This document shows positions 52,663-61,974 of a stretch of 64,000 bases of DNA, piece by piece; within the stretch, counting starts at the first letter, position 1, and each line of letters opens with the position of its first letter. The notes beneath the pieces were generated by a model. The model was not told the DNA's origin. It did not search any database and worked only from the letters and a program-made list of their open reading frames with translations. This DNA comes from Parasediminibacterium sp051861445 (GTDB taxonomy: Bacteria > Bacteroidota > Bacteroidia > Chitinophagales > Chitinophagaceae): positions 61,479 to 125,478 of the forward strand of contig JBHYCS010000014.1 of NCBI GenBank assembly GCA_051861445.1, read 5' to 3'. Made by a program: the position numbers and the translations under genes.

Positions 52663-53394
52663 ATGCATTTTGCCATAATAGATCATCAGATTCATTCATT
52701 AGAAAAAACCAAAGAATGGTTTTCATTTCATTATCCTAAAACATATTGCTTTTTTGCTAATAATGGTCATGAATTGTTGCTGTATTTAAATAAAACCAAA
52801 CCTTTACCAACCATTATTTTTATGGAAATGAATACACCCATTTTAGATGGTTGCACCGCTTCTTTTTACTTACGGCACAAACACCCCTTACAAAAAATAA
52901 TTGGCTTTTCTCCACATGCCAATTACGAAATGGTTCGTCAGGCATTTATGAGTGGCGTTAATGGTTTTATATTTAAAAAGGAGGTTAAAACTGTTTTAAA
53001 AGAAGCCATTGAAACAGTTTTAAAGGGTGATTATTACATAGATAGTCGTTTTTCAGAAACACTAAATCCATTTTTACTGAATAAAATTATTGCACATAGA
53101 AATCTATTTTGGGGTAAATTATACAGTAGAACTAGCGATGAATTACCAGAAAATACTTCCTTAGCATTAACAGATAGAGAAAGGCAGTTGCTAATACTTA
53201 TTACTTCATCATTAGGGTATAAAGAAATTGCCGAAATTATGTGTATACAAATTAAATCTGTAGAAAACCTAGCTCAACGCTTGTGCAAAAAACTAGGTGT
53301 TAAAACTATGAAAGAATTATTGCTCTTTTCACTCAAATATGGTTTCTCCATGCAAAGCAATCTCATGTTTTCTAATGTTATTTTATCCAAATAA
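52663..53394 (+). CDS. LuxR-type response regulator with degenerate receiver domain
   Basis: A 243-residue protein with a receiver-like domain (about 1-120) and a LuxR/FixJ helix-turn-helix (about 169-228, LTDRERQLL ... YKEIAEIMCIQIKSVENLAQRLCKKLGV). The usual phospho-accepting Asp is Glu55 (MEMNTPILDG), and the N-terminal acidic pair is reduced to IDH (Asp7-His8). Lys105/106 is kept. Glu can mimic phospho-Asp, so the regulator may be permanently active or controlled otherwise. No histidine kinase is nearby. I start at the ATG at 52663, not the TTG at 52654. A decayed 5' copy lies 6.3 kb upstream. Confidence 0.82.
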   Translation: MHFAIIDHQIHSLEKTKEWFSFHYPKTYCFFANNGHELLLYLNKTKPLPTIIFMEMNTPILDGCTASFYLRHKHPLQKIIGFSPHANYEMVRQAFMSGVNGFIFKKEVKTVLKEAIETVLKGDYYIDSRFSETLNPFLLNKIIAHRNLFWGKLYSRTSDELPENTSLALTDRERQLLILITSSLGYKEIAEIMCIQIKSVENLAQRLCKKLGVKTMKELLLFSLKYGFSMQSNLMFSNVILSK

Positions 53395-53469
53395 TTGACT
53401 TGTTTTCTATTTAAAAATTGTCCTATTTACCACAATTGGTTTTAATTTGTAGCAAATAAATAAAAGTCA

Positions 53470-55917
53470 TTGTACGCAACCATTATTATTCCACTTGCTT
53501 TACCTACCACTTACACTTGGGCAATTCCTGCTCATTTACAAGCATCTATTACTATTGGTGCTAGAGTGGAAGTTGAACTTAAAAAGAAAAAATACGCAGG
53601 CATTGTACAATCATTATTCAATCAGAAACCCAATGGCTTTGAACCAAAAGACATTATAAATATATTAGACACAACACCGCTAGTGCATGAAACACAACTG
53701 AAATTGTGGAATTGGATTGCCAAATATTATATGTGTAGTGAAGGTGAGGTAATGCAAGCGGCTGTTCCTGCCAACTTAAAACTTTCTAGCGAAAGCATTT
53801 TAATTTGGAACGATGAAACCAATTATGATTTAAACGATGGTTCTGCATTTTCTGATGAAGAATACTTGGTGGCTCAAGCTTTAGAAGTAAAAAAAGAATT
53901 GCGATTAAGTGAGGTGCAGCAAATTTTAGATGTGCAACATGTGTATCCTATAATAAAGCAATTAATAGAAAAAAAAGTTTGTTTTGTGTGGGAAGAATTG
54001 AAAGAAAAATACAAATCGAAAACCGAAAGCTTTGTTTTGCTTCAACCACCTTATCACCATGAGGAAGCGTTAGCTGAATTATTGAATAATTTTGGCAAAG
54101 CACCCAAACAAATGGAATTGCTGCTTGCTTATTTGCATTTAGAAAAAACAGAAGGCATTGTTACCCAACCCAACTTATTAAAAAAAGCCGGTGCTAGTGC
54201 AGCACAACTAAAAGGACTGATTGATAAAGGAATTTTAATAGTTGAAAGGAAAGCGGTTGATCGTATTAAAATGTTTCCCAATTCGGCAGAAACTACCTTT
54301 GCTTTATCGGCAGCACAGCAAGTAGCGTTTACGGAAATTCAAGAAAAATTCACCCAAAAAAATGTGTGTTTGTTACATGGTGTTACGGCAAGCGGTAAAA
54401 CACAACTGTATGTAAAACTGATTGAAACCTATATGCAACAAGGCAAACAGGTATTGTACATGTTGCCTGAAATTGCTTTAACGGCTCAAATTATACGTAG
54501 ACTACAAGTTTATTTTGGTGGAAATATTGCTATTTATCATTCAAAATTTAATCCAAACGAACGAGTTGAAATTTGGAATAAAGTAAAAACAGGCGAAATA
54601 AAAGTAGTGCTAGGTGCAAGAAGTGCTTTGTTTTTGCCTTTCATAAACTTAGGATTGATTGTAGTAGATGAAGAACATGATGCAAGTTATAAACAACAAG
54701 ACCCTGCACCTCGTTATCATGCAAGAGATGCGGCCGTTTACTATGCCTCTTTGTTTCAAGCAAAAGTATTGTTAGGTAGTGCTACACCTTCTATTGAAAG
54801 TTACTATAATTGTTTGCAAGAAAAATATGCATTGGTAACACTTTCTGAGCGATTTGGAAATGTAGATTTACCAAGCATTCATTTGGTAGATTTGAAAAAA
54901 ATTGCCACTAAAGAAAAGTCTAAAATTGCCCTTTCTCCTGCTTTAATTGAGGCGATGAATAATACCATACAAGAAAACAAACAAGTTATTTTATTTCAGA
55001 ATAGACGAGGTTATAGTCCATATATGATTTGCAATACTTGTGGGTGGATTCCTCAATGTCAGCATTGTGATGTTACATTAACCTATCATAAAGCAAAAAA
55101 CAAACTTAGTTGCCATTATTGTGGCACCACTTATCCTGTTATTAATACCTGTATTGCTTGTGGTAGCCATCAATTTATTCAAAAAAACTTTGGTACAGAA
55201 AAGTTAGAAGAATTGGTGGCAGAACAATTTCCACATGCAAAAGTGGCAAGAATGGATTTAGACACCGTAAAAGGTAAAAACGACCATGATAATTTGATAA
55301 AATTGTTTGAGCAAAAAAGAATAGATATTTTGGTTGGAACACAAATGGTGGTAAAAGGATTGGATTTTGAGCATGTAAACCTTGTAGGAATTATTGATGG
55401 AGATGGCATTTTAAACTTCACCGATTTTAGGGTAAATGAAAGAGCCTATCAATTGATGGAACAAGTAAGCGGAAGAGCTGGAAGAAAAGATGGAAAAGGC
55501 AAAGTAATGATTCAGGTAAGCAATACACAACATCCTGTACTCATGTTTGTACAACAGCATCAATACCAACAATTATTTCAATTTGAAATTGAAAGTAGAA
55601 AAGCCTATCAATATCCACCGTTTTACAGAATTATTCAACTAACTTTTAAACATAGAGATAGCTATGTAGCAGAAGAGGTTGCCAACCTAATGTTAGTGGG
55701 TTTACAAACACATTTTAAACCCTATTTAAATGGGCCTGCACAACCACCTGTAGATAGAATTAGAAATCAATATTTATGGGAAATTTTAATTAAAATACCA
55801 AAAGATACAGCATTGATACAATTGTGTAAACAAACGATTTACCAACAAATTGCTATTATTCAAACAGATAAAAAATACAGAAGCACTAGCATTGTTATTG
55901 ATGTAGATCCAATTTAA
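53470..55917 (+). CDS. priA: Primosomal protein N' (replication restart helicase)
   Basis: An 815-residue superfamily 2 helicase. N-terminal DNA-binding domain, Walker A GVTASGKT (about 304-311), Walker B DEEH (about 400-403), and an 8-cysteine zinc-binding insertion (CNTCGWIPQCQHC ... CHYCG ... CIACGS) between the helicase lobes, which is diagnostic of PriA. The only start that keeps the conserved beginning YATIIIPLALP is a TTG (53470-53472). It reloads the replisome at stalled forks. Confidence 0.95.
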   Translation: MYATIIIPLALPTTYTWAIPAHLQASITIGARVEVELKKKKYAGIVQSLFNQKPNGFEPKDIINILDTTPLVHETQLKLWNWIAKYYMCSEGEVMQAAVPANLKLSSESILIWNDETNYDLNDGSAFSDEEYLVAQALEVKKELRLSEVQQILDVQHVYPIIKQLIEKKVCFVWEELKEKYKSKTESFVLLQPPYHHEEALAELLNNFGKAPKQMELLLAYLHLEKTEGIVTQPNLLKKAGASAAQLKGLIDKGILIVERKAVDRIKMFPNSAETTFALSAAQQVAFTEIQEKFTQKNVCLLHGVTASGKTQLYVKLIETYMQQGKQVLYMLPEIALTAQIIRRLQVYFGGNIAIYHSKFNPNERVEIWNKVKTGEIKVVLGARSALFLPFINLGLIVVDEEHDASYKQQDPAPRYHARDAAVYYASLFQAKVLLGSATPSIESYYNCLQEKYALVTLSERFGNVDLPSIHLVDLKKIATKEKSKIALSPALIEAMNNTIQENKQVILFQNRRGYSPYMICNTCGWIPQCQHCDVTLTYHKAKNKLSCHYCGTTYPVINTCIACGSHQFIQKNFGTEKLEELVAEQFPHAKVARMDLDTVKGKNDHDNLIKLFEQKRIDILVGTQMVVKGLDFEHVNLVGIIDGDGILNFTDFRVNERAYQLMEQVSGRAGRKDGKGKVMIQVSNTQHPVLMFVQQHQYQQLFQFEIESRKAYQYPPFYRIIQLTFKHRDSYVAEEVANLMLVGLQTHFKPYLNGPAQPPVDRIRNQYLWEILIKIPKDTALIQLCKQTIYQQIAIIQTDKKYRSTSIVIDVDPI

Positions 55918-56174
55918 AACAACCAATAGCTATATTTATTACTTTTTAGATTGCATATTTATTCATTAAAGAAACAAATGTAAAAAATTGCATCTCACTG
56001 TTTCAAGCATAAATTTCAATGTTTATAGAATTTGATTGATAATTAAAAGCATTGTTACAAATAAAATATTTTTTAAAAATATTTTATTCTAATTCTGCAT
56101 ACTTATATAAAATAATTGTATTTTTAAATCCTGAATAAAAAAGCACTGCGAATCCCCCTAGCATAAATGAGAAT

Positions 56175-56213
56175 ATAGCCTCAATCTTCATTGATTGCAG
56201 GCTATGTTTTTTT
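56175..56213 (+). terminator. Terminator between priA and the convergent permease gene
   Basis: ATAGCCT ... AGGCTAT (56175-56205) with an inner CAATC/GATTG pairing, followed by a T tract. It lies about 260 bases past priA. The rest of the 315-base gap 55918-56232 is AT-rich with nothing recognised. Confidence 0.7.
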
Positions 56214-56232
56214 AAAAGCATCTAACAATCTT

Positions 56233-57282
56233 CTACAAACTCACTCTAGGATCAATGAGTTTGTACAACACATCGGCCAACATATTTACCAACACAAAAA
56301 AAGTTGCAGTTAATAAAACGCTCCCCATAACTACAGGAAAATCTAGTTTTTCTAATGCATCAACTGTTACTTTTCCAATTCCTTTCCATCCAAAAATATA
56401 CTCTACAAAAAAAGCCCCTGCTAATAATTCAGCAAACCATCCTGTAACGGCTGTTACAACCGGATTTAATGCATTTCGTAATGCATGTTTAAAAATCACC
56501 GCTTTCTTACTTAATCCTTTTGCATAAGCGGTTCGTATATAATCTTGATCTAACACATCTAACATGGCACTTCTTGTTAGTTGTGTAATAATGGCCAACG
56601 GACGAATACCCAATGTAATTGCAGGTAAAATTAAGTTCTTCAATTGTAGTTGTTTTCCATCAAAAGGGTCTATATCGTATAAGCTACCTATCATTTGTAA
56701 GCCTGTATATGAATGCAATACAAAACCAAAACAATAAGCCAATACAATTCCCATAAAAAACGAAGGAGCTGAAATGCCCAAAACACTAGCAAAAACGCTT
56801 GAAAAATCCCACCAAGTATTTTGTTTTACGGCAGCTAGAACACCTAATAAAATTCCAAATATGGTTGCAATAAACATGGCCGTTAGGGCTAAGATAATTG
56901 TTCCGGGCAAAGCCTCTAACAACACTGCATTTACTTCTTTTTTTGTTTGATATGAACGTCTTAAATACGGTATTTTAACACCTAATTCTTTGTTTCCCAC
57001 ACTCAAAAAAAAACCTTTCAATTGCTTTGTTTCTATTTCAGATTGCGAATGCAATCCTATTACAGATACATCATTTATATATAATAAAAACTGCTGCCAT
57101 TTGGGCTTATCTAAAGCCAATTCTTTACGAATGTTTTCAATTGTTTTTTTATCGCCTGTTTGTCCCAATACCAAACGTGCAGGATCGCCAAAACCTTGAA
57201 ACAAAAAAAATACAATTACAACCACACCAATAAGTACCAGTATGCCGTAAGTAATTTTTTTGAATACAAAGGATAAAAACAT
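56233..57282 (-). CDS. ABC transporter permease, oligopeptide/dipeptide (DppB) type
   Basis: A 349-residue inner-membrane permease. It begins with the DppB N-terminal helix and FGDPARLVLGQ, and ends with the binding-protein-dependent transport domain containing DYIRTAYAKGLSKKAVIFKHALRNAL, the EAA loop that docks to the ATPase. It has a large periplasmic insertion between helices 1 and 2. Partner genes for the other permease, the ATPases and the binding protein are not adjacent, so it is an orphan here. It is 21 bases from the DoxX gene. Confidence 0.87.
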   Translation of the reverse strand: MFLSFVFKKITYGILVLIGVVVIVFFLFQGFGDPARLVLGQTGDKKTIENIRKELALDKPKWQQFLLYINDVSVIGLHSQSEIETKQLKGFFLSVGNKELGVKIPYLRRSYQTKKEVNAVLLEALPGTIILALTAMFIATIFGILLGVLAAVKQNTWWDFSSVFASVLGISAPSFFMGIVLAYCFGFVLHSYTGLQMIGSLYDIDPFDGKQLQLKNLILPAITLGIRPLAIITQLTRSAMLDVLDQDYIRTAYAKGLSKKAVIFKHALRNALNPVVTAVTGWFAELLAGAFFVEYIFGWKGIGKVTVDALEKLDFPVVMGSVLLTATFFVLVNMLADVLYKLIDPRVSL

Positions 57283-57303
57283 AAGCAGATAATAATTTGA
57301 ACT

Positions 57304-58401
57304 TTATAGCAACTTTTGTATGTTTTCAATCGACGTCCAACTTTGTTTTTCAACAATAGTAGCATGTTGCATTAAAAAATAAGTACTGTTTACTCTTGCT
57401 GCCGTTTTAATAGTGGTTGCATCGCATTTTAAAACTGTAAAACCTTCGTTCATGAATGCTGCTAATTCACTGTTCGATTGAGAACTTACATAAAACAATG
57501 GAATATTTTTTTGCTTACAAACTTGCTGCACCGCTTTCATTTGCGTTTTCCATTTTTCAACATCTTTTGGAAAATTGGTGCCCATTACTAAAATGTATTT
57601 AGGTAATGAAAAAATAGCAGCGGTTGTGTCTGAACCATTTATGCTTTGCAATGTAAAATCAATAATTTTTGGAAAGCCACTACCCTTTCTAATGAGTTTA
57701 TCAGTTCTATCTACATATTCATACGTACTATCAAAATCGTCGGGAAAATGATTTTGATCAAATGAAATGATTGCACCATTTTTCTTGTATTGATACACAA
57801 TTTCTGTGCTATCAGGCACATAATTGGCCGGCTTTTTCATTTGTTCTACAATATCATTTCCTTTTTTATAGGGTAAGCAATCGATGATTGGCAAATTTTG
57901 TAACGCATTATATTGTAACAACATAGTACATATACCACTTAATAGTAAAGTTGTATAAGCAACAATTGTATTGGTTAATGGCTGAATGTATTGTTGTTTT
58001 ATCCATAAAAAAACAATTAATACTAGCAGAAAAATATCTTTTGCAAAAGAAGTAGCAGGAGAAAGTGGAATACAATCGCCAAAGCAACCACAGGTTTTAA
58101 TTTTACCACTAAATAATGCGTAGCCTGTTAAGAATGTAAAAAACACAATGAGTATGAATAGTAATGCTACAAATAGCTTCACCTTTTTCCCAAGAATTAT
58201 GGCTATACCTGCCACTATTTCAAACAAATTCATGAGTAAGGCAAAAGCTAGGGAGAATTTGGTGAGAAAATGCACTTCAAAAACCTCAAAAAATTCATCC
58301 ATTTTATAGCTTAAACCCAATGGATCGTTGGCTTTTATTAATCCAGAAAAAATAAATAAAACACCAACAATAATTCGAATAATTAAAATAATTTGTTGCA
58401 T
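57304..58401 (-). CDS. DoxX/MauE-like membrane protein, BT_3928 family
   Basis: A 365-residue protein. The N-terminal 155 residues have four to five helices with the DoxX pattern IIVGVLFIFSGLIKANDPLGLSYKM and a CGCFGDC cysteine motif seen in MauE-like redox membrane proteins. The C-terminal half (from about 185) looks like a thioredoxin-fold domain without a CxxC active site. This combination is the BT_3928 family of Bacteroidota. A role in disulfide or quinone-linked redox chemistry is inferred. It is 18 bases from the DUF1599 gene, the usual neighbour. Confidence 0.83.
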   Translation of the reverse strand: MQQIILIIRIIVGVLFIFSGLIKANDPLGLSYKMDEFFEVFEVHFLTKFSLAFALLMNLFEIVAGIAIILGKKVKLFVALLFILIVFFTFLTGYALFSGKIKTCGCFGDCIPLSPATSFAKDIFLLVLIVFLWIKQQYIQPLTNTIVAYTTLLLSGICTMLLQYNALQNLPIIDCLPYKKGNDIVEQMKKPANYVPDSTEIVYQYKKNGAIISFDQNHFPDDFDSTYEYVDRTDKLIRKGSGFPKIIDFTLQSINGSDTTAAIFSLPKYILVMGTNFPKDVEKWKTQMKAVQQVCKQKNIPLFYVSSQSNSELAAFMNEGFTVLKCDATTIKTAARVNSTYFLMQHATIVEKQSWTSIENIQKLL

Positions 58402-58419
58402 ACTACATGTGTATAAAGA

Positions 58420-58968
58420 TTATGCACTATTTTTTTCAGAACGTAGAATTAATGCAAAAACAGCATAGTTTAAAATATCTACATAATTGGCATCGATTCC
58501 TTCACTAATAATGGTTTTGCCATCATTTTGAAGAATTTGTTTTATACGCATCAGCTTCATTAAAATTAAATCAACAAAACTTTCCTCACTCATTTGTCGC
58601 CATGCTTCACCATAATCATGATTTTTATTTAACATGGTGTTTTTTGCAAAATCAACATATTCATTATACCAATTTTCAACCTGAATTACGTCAACATCTT
58701 CAACTTGAGGATTGTTCAACGACAATTGTACCAAACCAATTACTGCGTAATTGATGATGCCTTTAAACTCAGAAACTACGTCATCAGCAACCAATTGTAC
58801 TTTTTTATCTTGAATGGTACGAATGCGTAATGCTTTTATAAAAATTTGGTCTACAACAGAAATGGTTCTCAGCACACGCCAAGCTGTACCATAATCTTTT
58901 ACTTTTTTAAGAAATACATCTTTACAACCAAAAATTACCTGATCGTATTGCTGATTCGTGTTTGACAT
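58420..58968 (-). CDS. DUF1599 domain-containing protein
   Basis: A 182-residue soluble protein with an internally repeated pattern: KDYGTAWRVLRTISVVDQIFIKALRIRTIQ (about 22-52) and HDYGEAWRQMSEESFVDLILMKLMRIKQI (about 113-142), typical of DUF1599 and related to the all-alpha NTP pyrophosphatase fold. Function unproven. First gene of the minus-strand run 58968-56233, divergent from folP. Confidence 0.85.
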   Translation of the reverse strand: MSNTNQQYDQVIFGCKDVFLKKVKDYGTAWRVLRTISVVDQIFIKALRIRTIQDKKVQLVADDVVSEFKGIINYAVIGLVQLSLNNPQVEDVDVIQVENWYNEYVDFAKNTMLNKNHDYGEAWRQMSEESFVDLILMKLMRIKQILQNDGKTIISEGIDANYVDILNYAVFALILRSEKNSA

Positions 58969-58996
58969 TTTTTAGATAGATAAATTTAACGAACAA

Positions 58997-59004
58997 TATC
59001 TTTG
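58997..59004 (+). promoter_or_regulatory. Candidate -7 element of folP
   Basis: TATCTTTG matches TAnnTTTG, 15 bases before the folP start. No consensus -33 element at 19 bases. Confidence 0.4.
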
Positions 59005-59019
59005 AAGCTTGCAAGATAA

Positions 59020-59856
59020 ATGAAACAATCAATGTTTACACTCAACTGTTCAGGAAGATTATTATTATTAGAAAAACCTATTGTAATGGGTATCATCAAT
59101 GTTACGCCAGATTCGTTTTACGAAAATAGTAGGGCTACCAACATGGATGCTATTGTACAAATTGCTGAAAAAATGTTGAAAGATGGAGCTACTATTTTAG
59201 ATATTGGTGGACAAACTACTAAACCCCATAGCCAATCTATTGGTGCAGATGAAGAAATAAAACGCATTGCTCCTGTAATTGAAATTTTATCAAAGCGTTT
59301 TCCTAAAGCTTATTTATCTATTGATACCTATCATGCTGCTGTGGCAAAAACTGCGGTTGAATTAGGTGCTTGCATGGTAAACGACGTTAGTGGCGGCATT
59401 TTAGATGCAGCCATGCTGACCACTGTTGGAAAACTGAATGTTCCGTTTGTTTGTATGCATATGCAAGGAAATCCAGAAACGATGCAACAAAATCCTAATT
59501 ATGATAATGTTGTGACTGAAGTTTTAGATTTTTTTATTCAACAAAATCAAAAATGCCATGAAGCAGGTATAAAAGATGTAATTATTGATGTTGGTTTTGG
59601 TTTTGGAAAAACCATTGCACACAATTATACATTGTTAAAACACTTATCTACTTTCAATATTTTACAAAAACCAATATTAGCAGGTGTTTCAAGAAAAAGC
59701 ATGATTTATAAAGTTTTAGAAAACACACCCAACGATGCTTTAAATGGTACCACTGTTTTAAATACAGTTGCACTTTTAAATGGTGCACATATTTTACGTG
59801 TACATGATGTAAAAGAAGCCAAAGAAACAATTGATTTGTTGGCACAAATGAAATAA
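59020..59856 (+). CDS. folP: Dihydropteroate synthase
   Basis: A 278-residue TIM-barrel enzyme. Motifs: PIVMGIINVTPDSF, DIGGQTTKPHSQSI (the usual DIGGxSTRPG loop in altered form), SIDTYHAAVA, NDVSGG, DVGFGFGKT and GVSRKSMI, with a C-terminal LRVHDVKE. It joins p-aminobenzoate and dihydropterin pyrophosphate in folate synthesis. Monocistronic, divergent from DUF1599. Confidence 0.94.
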   Translation: MKQSMFTLNCSGRLLLLEKPIVMGIINVTPDSFYENSRATNMDAIVQIAEKMLKDGATILDIGGQTTKPHSQSIGADEEIKRIAPVIEILSKRFPKAYLSIDTYHAAVAKTAVELGACMVNDVSGGILDAAMLTTVGKLNVPFVCMHMQGNPETMQQNPNYDNVVTEVLDFFIQQNQKCHEAGIKDVIIDVGFGFGKTIAHNYTLLKHLSTFNILQKPILAGVSRKSMIYKVLENTPNDALNGTTVLNTVALLNGAHILRVHDVKEAKETIDLLAQMK

Positions 59857-59885
59857 AAAATGCCTCACTTTTTTGGAGTGAGGCA
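59855..59885 (-). terminator. Terminator of the FKBP gene
   Basis: TGCCTCACT pairs perfectly with AGTGAGGCA (59861-59885); on the minus strand it is followed by TTTTTTAT. It may also serve folP in the other direction. Confidence 0.8.
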
Positions 59886-59907
59886 ATATCATAAATAAAG
59901 ACAAAAA

Positions 59908-60819
59908 CTATTTTTTTGTTGGAGCTGGAGCCGCAGTTGGTGGAGGTGGTGCAGGTGTGGTAACATCTACAATTTCTACATCAAAAATTAAGTTTGAATA
60001 TGGAGGAATGTTTGGCCCTGCTGCTTGTTGACCATAACCTAACATTGCAGGCACTAAAATTCTACCTTTTCCACCTTTACCAAAAAAGCGTAAGCCCTCT
60101 TCCCAACCTGCAATTACACTACGGCTACCAATAACAACATTTAAAGGTGTAGCACCTGGCTTACCAATATTGCTATCAAATTCTTTTCCATCTTCTGTAT
60201 AGCCTTTGTACATTACAGAAACTTGTTTGCCACTATCTGCTTTTAAAGTTGCATCACCAGCATTGGTTAATTCTACAAAAGCACCACCTGGTGTTTTTTG
60301 AGCTTTAATTCCTTTTTTGCTCATATAAGCTTCTAAAGCTTTTATTTCTTTTTGTTTTTCTACTTCTTCTTCTTTTTGCACATCTGCTCTTACCAATTCT
60401 TCTGTATCAAAAACAGCGATTAAATCAACCTTTCCTTTAATTGCACCGCCTTTTTTAAATATTCCATTATAATCAGGAATCATACCCATATTTTTCAATG
60501 AATCGATGCTTAAAGTAAACTCAATTTTATCACCAACAGAAGCTTGATTTAATACTTCGGTAAAATTGTATTTTCCAGCTTGTGCAGTATCATAACGCAT
60601 GTAGGCAGGAATATGTCCGTAAGAACTATTTAAAACAGAATCTTTATTTCCATTAGAAACAATGTATTCAATGTTAAATTTTAAAAACTGACCTTGTTTT
60701 AATTTTGCTGTGCTACCACCTTTTTTAATTTTATAAGGCATACCAGACTTGCTTTTGTCGTACTGATTACAACTTGCCAACATTAAAGTAATGGCTAAAA
60801 TGGCTGTTAATTGTTTCAT
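59908..60819 (-). CDS. FKBP-type peptidyl-prolyl isomerase lipoprotein
   Basis: A 303-residue lipoprotein with lipobox LASC (Cys17). An N-terminal FKBP-like domain of reduced conservation (about 35-135), a Lys/Glu-rich helix (about 140-165) and a canonical C-terminal FKBP domain (about 185-285) with GKEFDSNIGKP, VIAGWEEGLRFF and PNIPPYSNLIFDVEIVD. The tail is Pro/Ala-rich. It catalyses proline isomerisation of exported proteins on the periplasmic side of the outer membrane. It is 56 bases from the NrnA-like gene upstream. Confidence 0.88.
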   Translation of the reverse strand: MKQLTAILAITLMLASCNQYDKSKSGMPYKIKKGGSTAKLKQGQFLKFNIEYIVSNGNKDSVLNSSYGHIPAYMRYDTAQAGKYNFTEVLNQASVGDKIEFTLSIDSLKNMGMIPDYNGIFKKGGAIKGKVDLIAVFDTEELVRADVQKEEEVEKQKEIKALEAYMSKKGIKAQKTPGGAFVELTNAGDATLKADSGKQVSVMYKGYTEDGKEFDSNIGKPGATPLNVVIGSRSVIAGWEEGLRFFGKGGKGRILVPAMLGYGQQAAGPNIPPYSNLIFDVEIVDVTTPAPPPPTAAPAPTKK

Positions 60820-60875
60820 TTGTTTTGTTTAAAAATTTGCTTTTGCAATAAATTATGGGTGTAAAATAAAGGAAA

Positions 60876-61892
60876 TTAATTGGGCTTATTCAAATCTGCT
60901 TCGTATTGTTGAATGATTCGTTTAAAATCGGCTAAAGTTGTTTCTAAAGATTTTTTACTACTTCCACCAGCGGCATTAAAATGTCCACCACCTTCAAAAT
61001 GAGTTCTAGCAAAAGTATTTACATCAAAATTGCCCTTACTTCTAAAACTCCATTTACGCTCTTCATCTCTATCAATCACAATTGCACCAAATCGTATACC
61101 CTGAATACTTAGTAAATAGTTTACAAGCCCTTCTGTATCGCCTGTTTTAATATTAAATCGTTTCAAATCGGCACTAAACACATACATGATAGCAGTATTC
61201 AATTCGTATAAAACCTCCATTCTATTTAATAAAACAAAACCAGTAAACCTTAATTTGTTTTCTAAAGCACTATCAAAAATATGGCTATGAATAGATGAAT
61301 GTTCTAAACCCAAATCTTTTAAATGAGCCACCATTTTATGAACGGATGCTTTTGTAGAAGGAAATCGAAACGAACCAGTATCTGTCATTACACCTGTATA
61401 TAAACAACTGGCAACATTTTGATTTATCAAATGCTGTTGACCAGATTGTACAATAAAATCGTACACCATTTCACAGGTACTTGACTTTGAAGTATCGCTT
61501 ACGCCATAATCAAAAGCTTGTGTTTGTGGCTCTTGATGATGATCTATTAATACTTTAATGCAAGATGCTTTGGCTAAAGGTTGTTCTAAATTTTTTGTTC
61601 TGTGTAGTATATTAAAATCTAAACAAAATAAAATATCTGCTGCATCAATGATTTGTTGTGCTTTTTTTCTGTCTGCTTCATAATCTAATACGGCATCAAC
61701 ACTTGGCATCCAATTTAAAAAATCAGCCCAATTTGTTGGAGAAATCACCGTAACATGATGATTCATTTGTTGTAGAAAATGATACAAGCCTAAACTTGAG
61801 CCCATTGCATCGCCATCGGGTTTTTGATGGCAAGTAATAATAATATTCTTTGGAGTAGCTAATAAAGGATAAAAAAGTTCTATAGATTGCAT
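60876..61892 (-). CDS. DHH-family phosphoesterase (NrnA-like oligoribonuclease/pAp phosphatase)
   Basis: A 338-residue DHH/DHHA1 protein. Metal motifs: HQKPDGDAMGSSLG (about 21-34), CLDFN, IDHHQEP (the DHH motif), VMTDTGSFRF, and the C-terminal DHHA1 substrate loop GGGHFNAAGG. NrnA degrades short RNA oligomers and 3'-phosphoadenosine 5'-phosphate. The order of motifs and length fit NrnA; a cyclic-dinucleotide or pApA-specific role is possible. Confidence 0.88.
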   Translation of the reverse strand: MQSIELFYPLLATPKNIIITCHQKPDGDAMGSSLGLYHFLQQMNHHVTVISPTNWADFLNWMPSVDAVLDYEADRKKAQQIIDAADILFCLDFNILHRTKNLEQPLAKASCIKVLIDHHQEPQTQAFDYGVSDTSKSSTCEMVYDFIVQSGQQHLINQNVASCLYTGVMTDTGSFRFPSTKASVHKMVAHLKDLGLEHSSIHSHIFDSALENKLRFTGFVLLNRMEVLYELNTAIMYVFSADLKRFNIKTGDTEGLVNYLLSIQGIRFGAIVIDRDEERKWSFRSKGNFDVNTFARTHFEGGGHFNAAGGSSKKSLETTLADFKRIIQQYEADLNKPN

Positions 61893-61974
61893 AACAAGGC
61901 AGCAAAATTGCAGTTTTAAGTTCAGATAAGAAAATTGAATTTATTAACAGCAATCTTACACTTCTATTTTAAAA

